A stretch of 64,000 nucleotides of DNA from Klebsormidium nitens (GCA_000708835.1 DF237051.1:139037-203036); one strand, 5' to 3'; numbered from the stretch's first letter, positions 1 through 12,400 are shown. Translations and numbers: made by a program. Notes: generated from the letters alone by a model not told the origin.

Positions 1-152
1 TGCGATCTGCTTGAATTTCTTTGCATCAAGTCAAATATCCGCTTGGGAAAAGTAGGGTGTGCACAGAGACAAACCCAAAGCTGTCAAATACTCTTGAATT
101 CTGCACAAGGTGTTGGAGGCGCGCCAAATCAGGGCGCACCACTTGGAGCGCC

Positions 153-3100
153 ATGGCCCCTTCCCGAGCTAGCCTCCTTCCTGGTTTGATGCTAGCTGCC
201 ATTTTGCTTACATCCAGCTTTACCACGATCTCAGCAGAGTTCAATCAAAGCGCTTCAGCATCCGTAACAAGATCAGTGATCCCGCCAAAAGGTAGCCCAG
301 AATATTTAGCGATGTTCCGGACCGAGGTGCAGGAGTATAACAATCTGATTCTGAAGCCGCTGTTGCCAGAAAGTATTCGCAGCAAGATCTCTCATGAGTG
401 GCAGATCTACGTGCGGAACTTGTTGTCGGGTCTAGCGCTTTACTATGTTACGGGGGGCCTGTGGTGCGTCTACGTGTATGGCATCATGGGCAAAAAGTTC
501 TTCCCAAGTGGTGCGATCCCAAAGGTGGGCGATTGGTCAATCAGCTGATTCAGTTTGAGCTTTTCAAGAGCAAGAGGACTGACAGAGTGTACGGGGATTC
601 GGTTGGTTTGAATGGATTGCACCACTTAGATCAAGCACGGCGCACTTCTGGTTCTCTTCCTGTGTTTTCCTCTTAGGTGGAATGTAGCGCCATCTGATTC
701 ATTGCAAGTTCGTCAGGTTCTCCTTGTGGGTTAGCGGGTCGATTCGGCAGGGGCAAACTGTGCTGCAAAATTCAAGAGTCGATGCCCTTGACAAGGAAGG
801 TCCAAAGGTTTTTACGCCGCTCTGCCGTTTCAGATTCCTTCATTTCTTTGGCTGTCAGATACTTGGAATCCGGGAATCTGTCCCTTGAGACGTCTTGGTG
901 TATACCACCTTGAGTGTGTGCTCGCGGTGGTGGGGTCTTTCAGAGCTGCATCAATGTTGTCCTTGTTCGTTGGAGCTTCCTTGCAGGCGGATGTCAAGTT
1001 GGAGCAAGTGGTAGTTTGACAAGTTGATGCCCCTCTTCATGTCCAAATTGGTCCGCAACCTCTGGAGACCGCTCGAAATTGTCCTGATTGGGTTCACTTT
1101 CCGCAGACTGAGGACTCGAGGAAGGACTTTGTCCTCAATCCAGTTCCCTTTTTGACGTCATCCGAACTTCTACAAAGCTGTCCGCACCCCTCCCGATTCT
1201 TGCAAAGTCTGTGCAGGCGAATGACTGTGGAAGCAGATTGCGGCTTCTGTCGTGCACATCCAAAGCTCTCTTCTGTCACCATCGATCTTGTATGTCGCGC
1301 AGGCCGATGACATGTGGAAGCAGATCGCGGTGTCTACCAGGGCGATGCCGCTGTACGTGTTGATGCCCACAGTGAGCGAGCTCATGATTGAGCGCGGCTG
1401 GACACGTTGCTACGCACGCGTTGAGGAGTATGGCTGGATAAACCACTTGCTTCTGGCCGCGACCTACATGGTAAGCGCAAGGAACGTGGCCTCAAACCAT
1501 TCCAAGGTTCTGTCTGTACTATATTTGACCCGCTTCTGTGATAAGATGATCAGGAGCACGATTCGTTCTGGTCCTTCCCACCTTCCGGCCGTCTGCTTCG
1601 CGCAAGTTGAGGAGTATGGCTGGATCAACCACTGGCCACTGGTTGCAAGCCACAAGGTAAGTTAGTGTCCAGCGGACTTTGGTTTGATCCCCAGACCTTT
1701 TGATTGTTTTCACGCTCGCTGTTTGTTATGCTAGCCGTCTCAGGAGGGGCACAAGTGCGTAAAAACATTACTCTTAGCCCCCACGATTCTAGACTTGATT
1801 GCTGTGCAAGTCTTCTGCTTTTGCCGTTTCCCATTCTGGCGTCTCTGCTGTGCTCGTGGCCAGGTGCGTCAGTCACTCAGTGCTCGCTGCCGCATACATG
1901 GTGTGAACGTCCTCGACTCCTGCTTTGTTCACTTTGTGTCCTTCTAAGCACCGGCGACAAGGAAGTGCGACTGTGTGTGAAGTCAAAATAAGCGTTCCCC
2001 TACTCCGTTGCGATGAAGAATTACTGAGAAGCGCCGGGCGCTACAACCACAGCTATCCTCAGCTCTGGGACATGTGCTGTTATTCACGAGCCGGTCTCTT
2101 TTTACCACTGCGACCAAACCCGTCGAATAACCGCCCTATTCAAGTTACCGCAGACGGTGGTCGAGTCTGTCGTGTACTTGGCGCCCCAGATGGATCCTAA
2201 GTTGCACATGGACATCCTGGGTTGGCGACGCCAAGAATTTCAGACTAGAGCAGTTTCCCTTGCAAATGTCTGCTGAGGCTCTCGAGTTTTCCATTGCAGA
2301 CGGTGGTCGAGTTTGGCGTGTACTGGATGCATCGTGGGCTACACGAGATCAAGTGGGCGTACAAGTTGCTGCACGCCACGCATCACATCTACAACAAGCA
2401 GAACACGCTCTCGCCCTTCGCCGGTAAGCGGCCTCGCAAAGCTTCTTCTCTTCTCTAGTTGCGTGACCTTCGGCAGTTGCTGTTCTCCTTCCGCTTCCTT
2501 TAAAACCTCGGCTCCTTTGCATCTATTCCTTCAAGCTTGGAGTGCTGCGATTACGAGATTCTGCGGTTGTTCACAGCTTGTCCAAGGCGACCTTGAAAGC
2601 CTACATGCTCGAGCGACAACCATACCGAAACCCAGCATCCTGAGTTCCTCGGTCGCGAGCTTGACATGCTGTAGGCGTCGCCACACATCCTTGCGAATCA
2701 AGGGTTCCAAGGTTTCCGGCAACCGTTCTTGGCCCGTTCTTGCCAATCTATATAATAAGACGTTGTAATACTTTGAAAGTGCTGAGCTCTTCGGAACCCG
2801 GAGCCGTCGGTTGCAGGCTTCACCTTCCACCTTGTTGAGAGGATATGCTACACATTCCGTACTCTCGAATCCCCTTCTGACAAGCCTGGCCACGTAAACA
2901 AAGCTTAAAACTCTGAATGCATTCTCTTTCCGCTGTCCTTCTGTCTAGTCTTCCTAGAACAGCTGAAACCCTGAAATCCCAAAGGTAAAACCTTGGGTTG
3001 CAGGTTCGGCGTTCCATAAGGTGGACGGCATTCTGCAGGCATACGTGTTTCCTGTGAGCAAGACCTCAGAAACCAATTAACCAAGTCAAAACCCGAGAAC

Positions 3101-4118
3101 TTTCAAACCCCACGTATTCTGAATTTCCAGGCCTGGCGTTCCACCCGGTGGACAGCATGCTGCAGGCGTCGTCATACGGGTTTGCTATCGACAAGACCTC
3201 AAAAAGCTCATTTACAAAGCGAGTAACCCATAATTCTCAAACTCTCAAACCCTGGGTTACAGGCCTGTCGTTCCACCCGGTGGACGGCATGCTGCAGGCG
3301 TCGCCATGCGAGTATGCCATCAATAAGACCTCAAAAGGTCCATGAATAAAGCGAGGAACTTGAGATTTTCTAACCCTGGGTTACAGGCTTGGCGTTCCAC
3401 CCGGTTGACGGGATGCTGCAGGCGTCGCCGTACGTGTTTGCGCTGTTCCTGGTGCCGATGCACTTCTTCACGCACGAGCTGCTGCTCTTCATGACTGCCG
3501 TCTGGACGACCAACATTCACGACTGCGTCGACGGCCAGGTTAGCGCTTACCTAACTTGAGTCTAGTTCCGGTTGTAAGAGCGGCTTCGTAACTGTAAGCT
3601 TGGCTCACTTTTGTTCAAATTAAGGGCTAACCCAGGTTGCTTAAGGGCTAAAACCTGGGTTTAGGACTCGGGACTAGGTTGTAAACATCGATTCGCCAAC
3701 TCCTGTTTTCGTCTGTTGGGACCATCCATGACTGCATCGACGGTCAGGTCAGTTGCCCCTGGTTTGGCAGTATCTTGAAAGAGTCCAATCCCTTCCCAAT
3801 CCAAGAGCAGAACCGGTTGTAGGACTTTGGATCGCAGAGTTAAAAGTGCGAGCAACTTGATTAAACACTTTGGCCAAAACTTATGTTTCTATTTCTATTG
3901 CTGTTAGTGTTAGTGTGAAGGTAGTTTCTGAAACCCATTCTTCCTAACGTCAGGTCTGGCCGGTGATGGGCGCGGGTTACCACACCATCCACCACACAAC
4001 GTACAAGCACAACTACGGACACTACACGGTGTGGATGGACTGGATGTGCGGCACGCTACGGACGCCCCCCCGGAGTCCGGCAGCGTCCGAAAAGCTGGCG
4101 GGGGCGAAGAAAGAATAA
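153..4118 (+). CDS. STE1: Delta7-sterol C5(6)-desaturase, five exons
   Basis: Exons, all with matching phases: 153-524, 1303-1470, 2300-2423, 3387-3538, 3954-4118 (about 326 residues; plant homologues are nearer 280). The enzyme introduces the C5 double bond into Delta7 sterols in the ER membrane, a late step of phytosterol synthesis. Sequence support: the three histidine clusters of the fatty-acid hydroxylase/sterol desaturase family are present as HRGLH and HATHH (exon 3) and HTIHH (exon 5), in regions such as [27 protein letters not shown] and [20 protein letters not shown] that match the family. The start at 153 has a strong context (GCGCCATGG); an in-frame ATG at 21 is possible. The first ~25 residues after 153 form a hydrophobic signal/anchor-like stretch. 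Introns 1 to 4 carry decayed copies of exon edges (listed separately). Identity is confident; the exact start is less so. Confidence 0.93.
981..1256 (+). repeat. STE1: Two decayed copies of the 5' edge of desaturase exon 2
   Basis: Within intron 1, at about 981-1045 and 1213-1256, are two sequences that begin with a GCAG acceptor and then resemble the first 40-65 bases of exon 2 (true exon edge at 1303). The second copy keeps GGAAGCAGATTGCGG, against GGAAGCAGATCGCGG in the exon. Both carry indels and would not maintain the reading frame. They are read as decayed tandem duplications of the acceptor junction. Confidence 0.75.
1593..1664 (+). repeat. STE1: Decayed copy of the 3' half of desaturase exon 2 with its donor
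   Basis: This stretch repeats the end of exon 2 (about 1408-1479) just downstream of the real exon. The peptide VEEYGWINH is retained and it ends with a donor-like AAGGTAAGT. It is about 80 percent identical by eye. It could be a cryptic alternative exon end, but the residues after WINH differ from the family. Confidence 0.8.
2146..2195 (+). repeat. STE1: Decayed copy of the 5' edge of desaturase exon 3
   Basis: The sequence CGCAGACGGTGGTCGAG, followed by a degenerate GTGTACTGGATGCATC-like stretch, repeats the acceptor and first ~40 bases of exon 3 (true edge at 2300). It lies about 150 bases upstream of the true exon. Substitutions destroy the histidine-cluster codons. Confidence 0.72.
2817..3325 (+). 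repeat. STE1: Four decayed copies of the 5' edge of desaturase exon 4
   Basis: Copies start at about 2817, 3004, 3131 and 3263; the real exon starts at 3387, so the spacing is about 187, 127, 132 and 124 bases. Each has an acceptor (CAG) followed by a version of GTTCCACCCGGTGGACGGCA and CTGCAGGCGTCG. The copies are progressively more diverged with distance from the real exon. The two nearest copies also share a downstream AGACCTCAAAA tract and an upstream AAACCCTGGGTTACAG intron tail, so the duplicated unit includes intron sequence on both sides. Confidence 0.85.
3705..3752 (+). repeat. STE1: Decayed copy of the 3' edge of desaturase exon 4
   Basis: Within intron 4, a stretch reading CATGACTGCATCGACGGTCAG then GTCAG repeats the last ~45 bases of exon 4 and its donor (exon ends at 3538). 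It lies downstream of the true exon, as expected for a tandem duplication of the donor junction. Confidence 0.75.
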
Positions 4119-5634
4119 TTGGAGGGAAGACTGCTCCTGAGAGCCGCTCAGGAGGACACGTGGCAAGCATTGCCGATTATTTCATCAAGCTCTGTTCCAC
4201 ATTAAGGTCGGGGACGAGATGAGGGCGTTGTGATTGTTGGAGTTCAGAAACGATGCTTTGGTCGAGTCGGTACGGTCGGAACGCAGATGCTCTATGGATT
4301 GCAGAAGGACAAGGGTCGTAAGCGAGTTGCGAGCTTCTAGGCCACAGGATTGAGTCCACGTGTCAAAGCAGCGAGCACCATTGGTGTACTTTAGCATCGA
4401 CTCATTTCTGTAGGTTTGGACAGTGACTAAGTTTGGTACTCTTAAGTTAATTGATGACCATCTTGCTTGGTGCGTCAGAGCAGCATTTGATCACGAATCA
4501 GCAGATATCTAGCGTTCAACCGGATCGCATGCGATATGTTAAGCACGCTACTGCAACACGACTATAGTGCATGGTACGTTTGTGAGGTTTCTGCGGAGTT
4601 GTTCGCAGCCTGCTGATCGAAGCCTATCCTCGAAGCTGGTCGGACTCGGACGGTGACGTCACCAGCAATGTGCTGTGAGGCGACGCCGCTGACAAAGCGC
4701 TGGCAGAATGTGACGATCCCTTCTGTAACCTTGGCTCCTTCGAAATAAAAGAAGCTTGGGTTCTAGCGTCGGCGTAGGAATCTAGCTCAAGGAGCTGCCG
4801 TGTCGTAGCGCGAGACTGAAGGGCCGCATGCAGGCCTTAGTAGGCATTGGGAATTCGTCGATTCGAAACCGGCCGCCGACATGATTGATCCTCTTCAATC
4901 TGGCCATAATGATTCTGTTCCTTTGAGACGTTCTTGCCCGGCGTTTTATCATGTTCTATACTAGAATTCCAACTTAAGCAAATCCCTCATCATTACCTCT
5001 AGATGCGCCGCTTCGTGTTGCCATGTTCTTCGAGAAGTTCCGCATCGGCCCCTTCGGTCCGTGGCAGCGCAGCGCGGCTAGAGCTCGACTTTCTCTGTAG
5101 GCTGTCAGCTACGTTCAGGAATGCATGGTTCCAACCGCTACCAATTATGGCATATACGAACCAGCCAATTATTCATCTACATTAATCAAGACTCCGAGAC
5201 TGAAATATCATGCATTGAATCTATTGGGCGAATGCGTTCTTAATGCACCGCGTAACTGCAACATGGGTATATCAAGTGTACGTCGCCGTTGTATCTGCGT
5301 ATCCCATGCAATATGAGTTGCAACATGTATGCATGGCGGTCTCCTTCGAAAGGTTCTTTCAGCTTCTGTTACATCATGCATGCAGTGCATGACTCATGAC
5401 TCATGACTTATGACTCTCTGAAACCATGCAACTTGAAATATTTGCATCGAGCGCAAGACAAAGACAAACTCGTGTGAGGTATTAGTGCGCTACTGTAACT
5501 GATGAGCGACTCGAAAAAGCGTTTAGGACGGTAGCTGAGAGGATTATCCTAGGGAATCGTGTAAAAGGGTCAAAGTTTGGCTTCTCGAAGTATCTACAGT
5601 ACTCTCCATTGCTATCTCCTCCCTACAGTAGTGT
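4119..5634. other. 3' UTR and intergenic sequence between convergent genes
   Basis: No supported gene. It holds the 3' UTR of the sterol desaturase (+) and the downstream region of the F-box/LRR gene (-). A possible AATAAA polyadenylation signal lies at 4744. A cluster of TGACTCATGACTCATGACTT-type repeats lies near 5392-5418. A short open stretch near 5003-5100 has coding-like composition but matches nothing I recognise. Confidence 0.5.
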
Positions 5635-7892
5635 CTAGAGCTTTTGACGCTCGAACGCCTTCTTCACACCTTCCGTGCATCCATCTAGCCACGTTGTGAA
5701 ATTTCGGTTCAGGAGCGGCCAGATCACCACCGACTCTGGGAGCCTTGTCAGACTTTCGCAGCCGCACAAGTCCAAATGGAGCATATGCTTCCAGGATCCA
5801 ACAGAGGCTGGAAGGGCGGTCAAACTGCTGCAGGCCGCGGCTCTCAAATAAGAGATTTTTCGCCACTGACCTACGCACTCAGGCAAGGCCCTCAAGGATG
5901 CGCATCCACTCAAATCTACGCGGCTAACTTTCCCCCATTGGCCGACACTATTCGGGAGCGACTCCAACTTCGGACACCTTATCTCGAGCTCACTCAATCG
6001 CGTCCAGGCGCCTACCGATGCCGGCAGGCTCTGGAGGTTTGGCCCTGTCAGTTCCAGGCACTTCAGTTGTGTCCAACCTGTAACCGCTTTCTCAGGAAGT
6101 TGTTCTGCTCTCAAGGCTTTGATGTTTAGGTAGGTCAAGCTGGACCATCCCTGAGTGCTCTCAGGTACATCTTCCAGTCTCCCTAACTTGACTTGGGTTA
6201 CCTTAACCCAAGCACCCACCTCCAACGGGAGAGCCATCCAACCCGAGATTGTGCTCAGATCAACAATCTCTAGCTGCTTCCATTCGCCTACTCCTGCAGG
6301 CAGCGTTGTCACAAGGTCACTACCAAAGATGGAGAGGCTTCTCAGATTTTTCCACCCCTTCACACCGGAAGGCAAGCCGCGGAATGAGCGGCAGCCTCCG
6401 ATAGTCACCCTTTGGAGGAGGCCCCATTGACTCACGGCATCTGGGAGAGTTTCGAGCTCGCTGTTCGAGAGTGTGAGATTGACTAGTGCCCCCCAAAATC
6501 CCCCTTCTTGCAAGCCGATCGGTTCCATCACTGGAGCACAAGGGGCTTCCTTAAGCAGGCCTTTCATTTTCGGACTTTTGCCCAAGTAAACAGTCTTCAA
6601 AAATGTCCATTGTTTTACCCCTTCGGGCAAGTACTCAAGCTGACCGCAACCGTAAGTGCTGAACCTTTTGAGCCCAGTCCAAAAGCCTACGCTCCTGGGG
6701 AGACCTTCGAGGGCTTCGCAGTCGCATACTTCAACTTTCTGCACCCCTCGCCATCCACCGACCCCCTCAGATAGGCTGCGCAAGCTCGCGCAGGAGGTCA
6801 GCTTCAAGCTGCGCAGTCGCTTCCAGCCCTCCACTTGCACGGGGAACGCCCCTAGTCTGTCGCAGGAGAGCAACTTTACCTTCCGCAATGAAGTCCACAG
6901 CCCCACCGAAGGTGGGAGGGAGAGCAGGCCAACGTGGTCCAGCACCAACACTTGCAAGTTGCGCCACGCTCCTATTTCTGTCGGGAGGGCTTCGAGACGG
7001 GGGCAATATGTGAGGGACAGCTCGCGCAGCTTGGCCCATGCGCCGATTCCCGGTGGCAGTGAGGCGAAAGAGGGTGCTCCACGCAGGCTCAGGACTTCTA
7101 GTTGGTTCCAGGCACCTACGAAAGGAGGGAAGCGCTGCAATCTAGGGGAGACGCGATTGCCAATGGCCTTGCTCAGTTGCAATACCCTTAAACCCTTCCA
7201 CATGGCAGCCGAGTCTGGCAGCTCCTCTGCAGTAAACCTGTCCACCTTCAGAAGCTGCAGGCTGGTCCATTGACTACTAGTCGGCGGAAGGCGCGGCAAT
7301 AGTACACAATCAGGCTCTTCAGGTGGATCCATCTCCGGGTTTCGGACATGCTCTCGGGAACAAACGCATTCCCGAGATGAAGGCTCTCCAGCCAGTCCCA
7401 ATGGGAGATGGTTGTTGGGATCAGCCTCGGATGCTGGAGTGCAGGGAAGTGATTGCCAAACGTAAGATGCTTGATATGGACGGATGTCTGATCGACAGAG
7501 CGTATCACTCTCTCAATTACTTCTGGTACGTCAGAGATCCTTGTTGTGGACTCGTCCTCATCGTGCACGTGTTGCGCAACCAGGTGAAGGGCATGGACGT
7601 GAGGGAAAAAGGTCAACAATCTCGTGACATGTTTCTCTGCATCTCCTCCGTGACGAAGGCAGTTGATCTCCACACACTTCGCTGCCTCTCTCCCAATAGA
7701 GCGCCACTCTTTGCACGCGCGCACGAAGGTCTCCAAACGGCTGTACTTGCGGTTATGGACAGGCTCATCTAAAAGTAGGCTTCCTATGTGAGCAAGGACC
7801 TCACTCGGCAGAGCAGCGACCATGCGGGGCGCTGCGCGGTGCTCGCAAGCCATTCTAATTTTAGGAAGGCGCTGAATCACTCCTTTGCTCAA
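5635..7892 (-). CDS. F-box / leucine-rich-repeat protein with an apparent frame break
   Basis: The 5' part (7892 to about 7270) encodes an F-box-like N-terminus (ALPSEVLAHIGSLLL, then a CKEW core) and the first LRR-like units (LESLHLGNAFVPESM, LKSLIVYYC). The remaining LRRs (to the stop at 5635) are in another frame and form roughly 20 repeats of 23-24 residues with the pattern L..L.L..C..L..LP..VG.W. Such proteins normally act as substrate-recognition subunits of SCF ubiquitin ligases; the tryptophan-rich LRR consensus resembles that of plant TIR/NBS-LRR-like LRRs, but no NBS domain is seen. The two frames join near 7270 at CRAFRR / LPPTSSQW with the LRR spacing exactly preserved, which points to a recent indel or a sequence error rather than two genes. 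No credible intron fits the gap. Alternatively, a separate LRR-only protein starts at 7330 or 7401. Confidence 0.7.
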
Positions 7893-9437
7893 GAAATAAT
7901 GCCCAGGTGAACAAAGACAGGATCCTTATGCAGAGTCCTCCGCCGCGGCCGCGGGACCGCGGTCAGATTCTGATCGGACGTGACGTGAAGGCGGCAGTCA
8001 CGTGACTGTGTTGTCCAGGCTTCAGGCTTGGTACTGTTGGCGATGGTACCAGGCTGTGCGCGCGTGCGAGCACCTTGTGTACATATGCGCAAGAGCTAAT
8101 TGATCAGCTATAGTTGCCGTGCAGTAGCGCTTGGCCAGCGCTTGCGACGCGCGAGCTGGGGCGGCGCGCGGCTACAATGCAGGGTCTTCCCCCGGTTTCT
8201 TGAGCGCCGTCGGATGAGCGCCAGACTTTCGTGCACCGTCGATCCGAGATGCCATTAGTGCAGTCACCGAGTGCCCGGTTGGCCCTCAACTGGCCCGGCC
8301 GGCAGCTCACCGCGCGCGCGGCGGCAGCCTGGCGGCCGCGCTTGACCGTGCACATGGTAAATGGGCAAACGGCCTCATGTGTGACGAAATAAACGCCCGT
8401 CTCCGCAATAGAATGACATACACTTCCGCCGCCGCCGCCGGCAGTGCACAATGAACATCAGCCGTATTCACCGGCACCCTGCGGAGACTCTCCTACTACA
8501 TCATGCTCATGCTTCCATACTTGGTGAGTGGCCATGAACAAGGAGATGCAACATGCACGAAGGCGCCGTGCCCTCTCAATTTCTCTTCCTTAGGTCAATT
8601 GAAAATTAGAGTTCAGTCATGTTTGGGTTCACGAAGTATACTCTACTCTCTGGACGGGATTGCCGCCGACCTGTTGAGGTTACGTGCACGACCGTCGACG
8701 CCTAGAGGGTTTGCAAGGTTTACCGAAGAGGGGCGGCCGCGCCCAAGCGCGCGTATGCGATTCTTTCGCGGCGAAGCCATTTCATTTCGTCACACATGCA
8801 ATCTGGCATGCCTGGCTGCATTCCATGACTTGAGCTAGGAAGGTAATAGCACCTTAAGTAGGGCCAGATCTTTTCAATTGCACGCACTATTGAATCCGTC
8901 GTAAGTCGAATCAAACCGTCTAGACAAACGGTCATGTACCGCGTAATATGGAGCTTGGGGTCAGACTTATGCGAGCTGTTTAAGATTTGGAAAGCCGGCC
9001 GGGCCGTATGGAGAAACATATTATTACTTGCACGCCGCCGAGTCGACTCTAATTTTCCATTGCGTATAATTAAAGCGTCTCAGCAGTGCAGTTCGGAAGG
9101 AAAAATGCGTCTGATCGCTCGCCGACGGCCATTTGAATGTAAAGTTGGAATCCCATGCTTGAGATGCGGCATAACTTGATGGGCCATCTATGATCGACGT
9201 CACCACTAACGATTGAAAAGTCATGTGTGCTCTTATTGAAACGGTTGGGTTTTCCATTCTGCCTTTCCTGAAGACAGTGCATTTCTCAACCCTGCGAGCC
9301 TCTTTCACATCCTGTCTGTATATACCCACCAATTCAAACCCACGGTCTCTTGCAATTGAGATCCTGTACAATCCTCTACCTAATCAACTCCGCTTTACAG
9401 TGCGCGCAATACAATCGCCTAAGCCCCTCTCGCTTTC
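7893..9437. other. Intergenic: promoter side of F-box/LRR gene, 3' side of ODC
   Basis: No supported gene. The stretch contains a GC-rich block (about 7930-8450, including a CCGCCGCCGCCGCC run near 8428) that could be promoter or 5' UTR of the F-box/LRR gene. From about 8840 to 9437 the sequence is lower in GC and could include the ODC 3' UTR. Short open frames on both strands have no recognisable features. Confidence 0.45.
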
Positions 9438-12400
9438 TCATCTGAGAAACGCCTTATCGCTGTCGATCGAACTTCCGAGGTAGCCGCCCGCATCTTCCAT
9501 CACGAACAGCCCATCGTCGCTCCCACGCGGCGACATTACGTCGCTAGTTGGCGAGAGCAGGTCGCCCTCTGAGCTGGCGTTGGACACCCGGTGGAAAGTC
9601 GTTTCGGCGACTGGAAGGGCTTCGGTGAAGGGCAGCCGGTCGCCGGTGGAGTACACGTACAGGGTCGGGATGGCTGCCGTGTTGAAGCCGTTGAACGCAG
9701 AGCCTGCGCAAAACGATCACAGCACGAGTCAATAAGGGCAGTTGGGATCTGAAAGGCGTGCTTTCTACAGATCGATGTTCCACTTGTTAGCCTGTATAAG
9801 GGCACGCCCAGTCGTTTTACTTCCTAAAACGGACTGCTCCCGTTTTTTGTAGCTCTTTGTTCTCTTTCGAGCGCAAGGAAGTTCTGATGCAACGACCAGG
9901 ATCTTTCGATCCGAGTAGTAGCAGTCAGGTTAGCACTTCTGTGGACTGACTGCCTCAACTCAAATCGGTTTTTCAAAACGACTTACGATCGTTTTGAATA
10001 TCATACGAAATGTGTCAAGGACGGAGGCAAAGCGCGTATCAGAAACAAACCAAGGGGCTTGATTCTGGAACGGTGAACTGGCTCTTAATAACGAGATGAC
10101 TGCAGGATTTTCAACGAGTGCATTCTCACCGGCTGTCTGCGTGTAGGCCCCCATGTTTGACCAGACGAGCCAGTCCCCGACCTGCAGCCGGGGCAGCGGG
10201 TAGTCGCGGAGAATCGTGTCGAGACCGTCGCAAGTGGGACCAAAAACGGTGGACCTGCCGAGAGAAGAAGACAAAACTTGGCTTAGGGATGTTGTTCTGA
10301 GCACTATAACTTGATGACCCCTTTCTGGTCGTTTGTGTCGGATGTAGCGCTGGGCCCTTAGGTGTGTGGCTCTGGCGCTCCGTTGCGAGAGACGTTCCAT
10401 TACGAGAAAGGGAGATGAAGTTCAGCAGAAGGCGCTTCTCGGTTCAAAGGAGCAATGAGATTGATTCTGCTCTACATAAATAACATACGTGCTGTTTGGG
10501 TTGCTTCTTCTCATCTTCGGAAGGACGCGACTCTTGCACGCAACTGCGTAGACTCCCATACGCATGCTCCTTTCCCTCGGGCTTAAACGCACGCAGACGA
10601 GCAGCGGAAGAACGTTGAATAGAACACTTCAGGACAAGAAAAGCGAAACAAAAAGGAAGGTTCTTAAGTAGAGGAAGTACGCGCCTTCACTCGTAACACT
10701 TGTGAAAGTTGGTCCGTTCTTCGCAGCCGAAAACCAGACGGAAAGGGAAAAGGCCCTCACCCTAACCTCTTTTCCCCGGGCTCCCCCCCCGCAGCGGCCG
10801 GAAGTCCAGCGTGGTACAGGAGATCAAAAGGCAACCGGAACGGAAAGCATGTCGGTGGAAAACACACTCACCCGTACGTCCGCTCCCCGGGCTCCGCGTC
10901 CCGCAGCGGCCGGACGTCCAGCGTGGCGTGGTCGTACAGGACGCAGTTCATGCTGCCGTACATGCCGTCGTTCGTCCAGTACTCCTGCGTCCCCTCGGCG
11001 CCCTCGCGGCCGCGGTGCCCGAAGACGCACGTGGCCAGGCTGCCCGGCGCTTCCGCGAAGTAGCGCCCGGGTTCCGCGATGATGGACACCCCGCAGCCGG
11101 GCGGGAAGTGCGCGTCGAGAGCGGCGTTGATCGCGGCCGCGGCGCGGGCGAAGGGGAGGCGGCCGCGCACGGAGAAGCCGCCGCCGATGTCGAGGATGGT
11201 CATGGGCGGCAGGCCCAGGGTTTGGGACAGGTCGAAGATGCGGCGCGCGGCGCAGATCGCGTCGGCGTGCGCGCGAGCGCCCCCAGCGCCGCTGCCCACG
11301 TGGAACGAGATGCCTGCAATCAGGAGGACGATTGTTGATGATGTACTTTGGTGCTGAGTAGAGTGCCAGAATAAGAGGTGCAACTGTCAATCGTTTACTC
11401 ACAAACATCTCGTCGAGACAGGATAAACGAGGCTGCTGTTCGGTTTCTTCGGAAGGGGTTTGTCTCTGGCTGAAGCAGCTCGCGGAATACAATCAACTAA
11501 GGTGGATAAATTGCAAGCAGCTGGTGGGTTGCAATCGGCGACATGAGCGACCGCCATCGAATCGAGTCCTGGAAGCACGAAGTGACCGCATTACGTGCTG
11601 AACCAAGGGCACGCTCAACCGAATCAAAGCAGCAAAGTAGAGCGGCAGCTGTTCTCTGTCGATTCTGGTAGGATTATTTCGGGAAGTCGACTCCGAGACG
11701 AAGCTGTCAGCAGCCAGGATTTACAGTTGCCCCTTAGAATGAAGCAGATTTTGCCATACGCAACGACTCGAAGACAGCCATAGTTGGCCTCTTAGGGGTC
11801 GCCAACTCTGGCCGATGCCTCGAACTTGTTTCCTATTGTGCCCGAAGGTCTATTCCAGCCACGTACCGGCCACATGGATCCCCAGCGCGCGCGCAGTCGT
11901 CAGCAGCTGCGGCACGTCCTCGACGAGCGCGCCGTACTTGACGCCAAGCGGGCACTGCGCCTCGGGGTCGTCCGCGCGGATCCGTAACAAAACCCGGGTT
12001 TGCGGGTGCAACTCCTTCAATTTGTGGAGCTCGCCCTCGCTGTCGAAGGTGGTTAGGTTAACCCCGGTCTCGGCCGCGTGCCGGATGTGCCCGGGCATCT
12101 TGCACGGGTTGGCGAAGAGGAGGGAGCTGGTCGGGACGCCCACCTGGCGCAGCATCTCGATCTCGGCCTTGCTGGCGACGTCGAATCCTGGAAAGAAGGG
12201 GTTAGGAGCCTGGTTAGGAGTGTTTGCTAGCTGGGATCTTCGAACCGAATGGAGATTACGATCAGAATATCAGAGACGTTTCGAAGTGTTCTGATTGATT
12301 TCTGACTTAGAAGATTTGAGCCCTCTTGATTCGGACTAAAAGTTGGAAACAGATTCCGGGAAGAAGCGTTCAGATTACTTTGCAGATGCTTGCAAAATGA

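Noticed and set aside
1582-1665. Second VEEYGWINH stretch as a mutually exclusive alternative exon of the sterol desaturase
   Set aside because: It lacks its own acceptor in the right phase and its downstream residues do not match the family; a decayed duplicate is simpler, though transcripts could overturn this.
5003-5185. Short frame with a coding-like stretch (FFEKFRIGPFGPW in one reading)
   Set aside because: Too short, no family recognised and no supporting neighbouring exon.
8503-8838. 111-residue open frame
   Set aside because: No recognisable motif, poor codon character and no splice support; likely chance.
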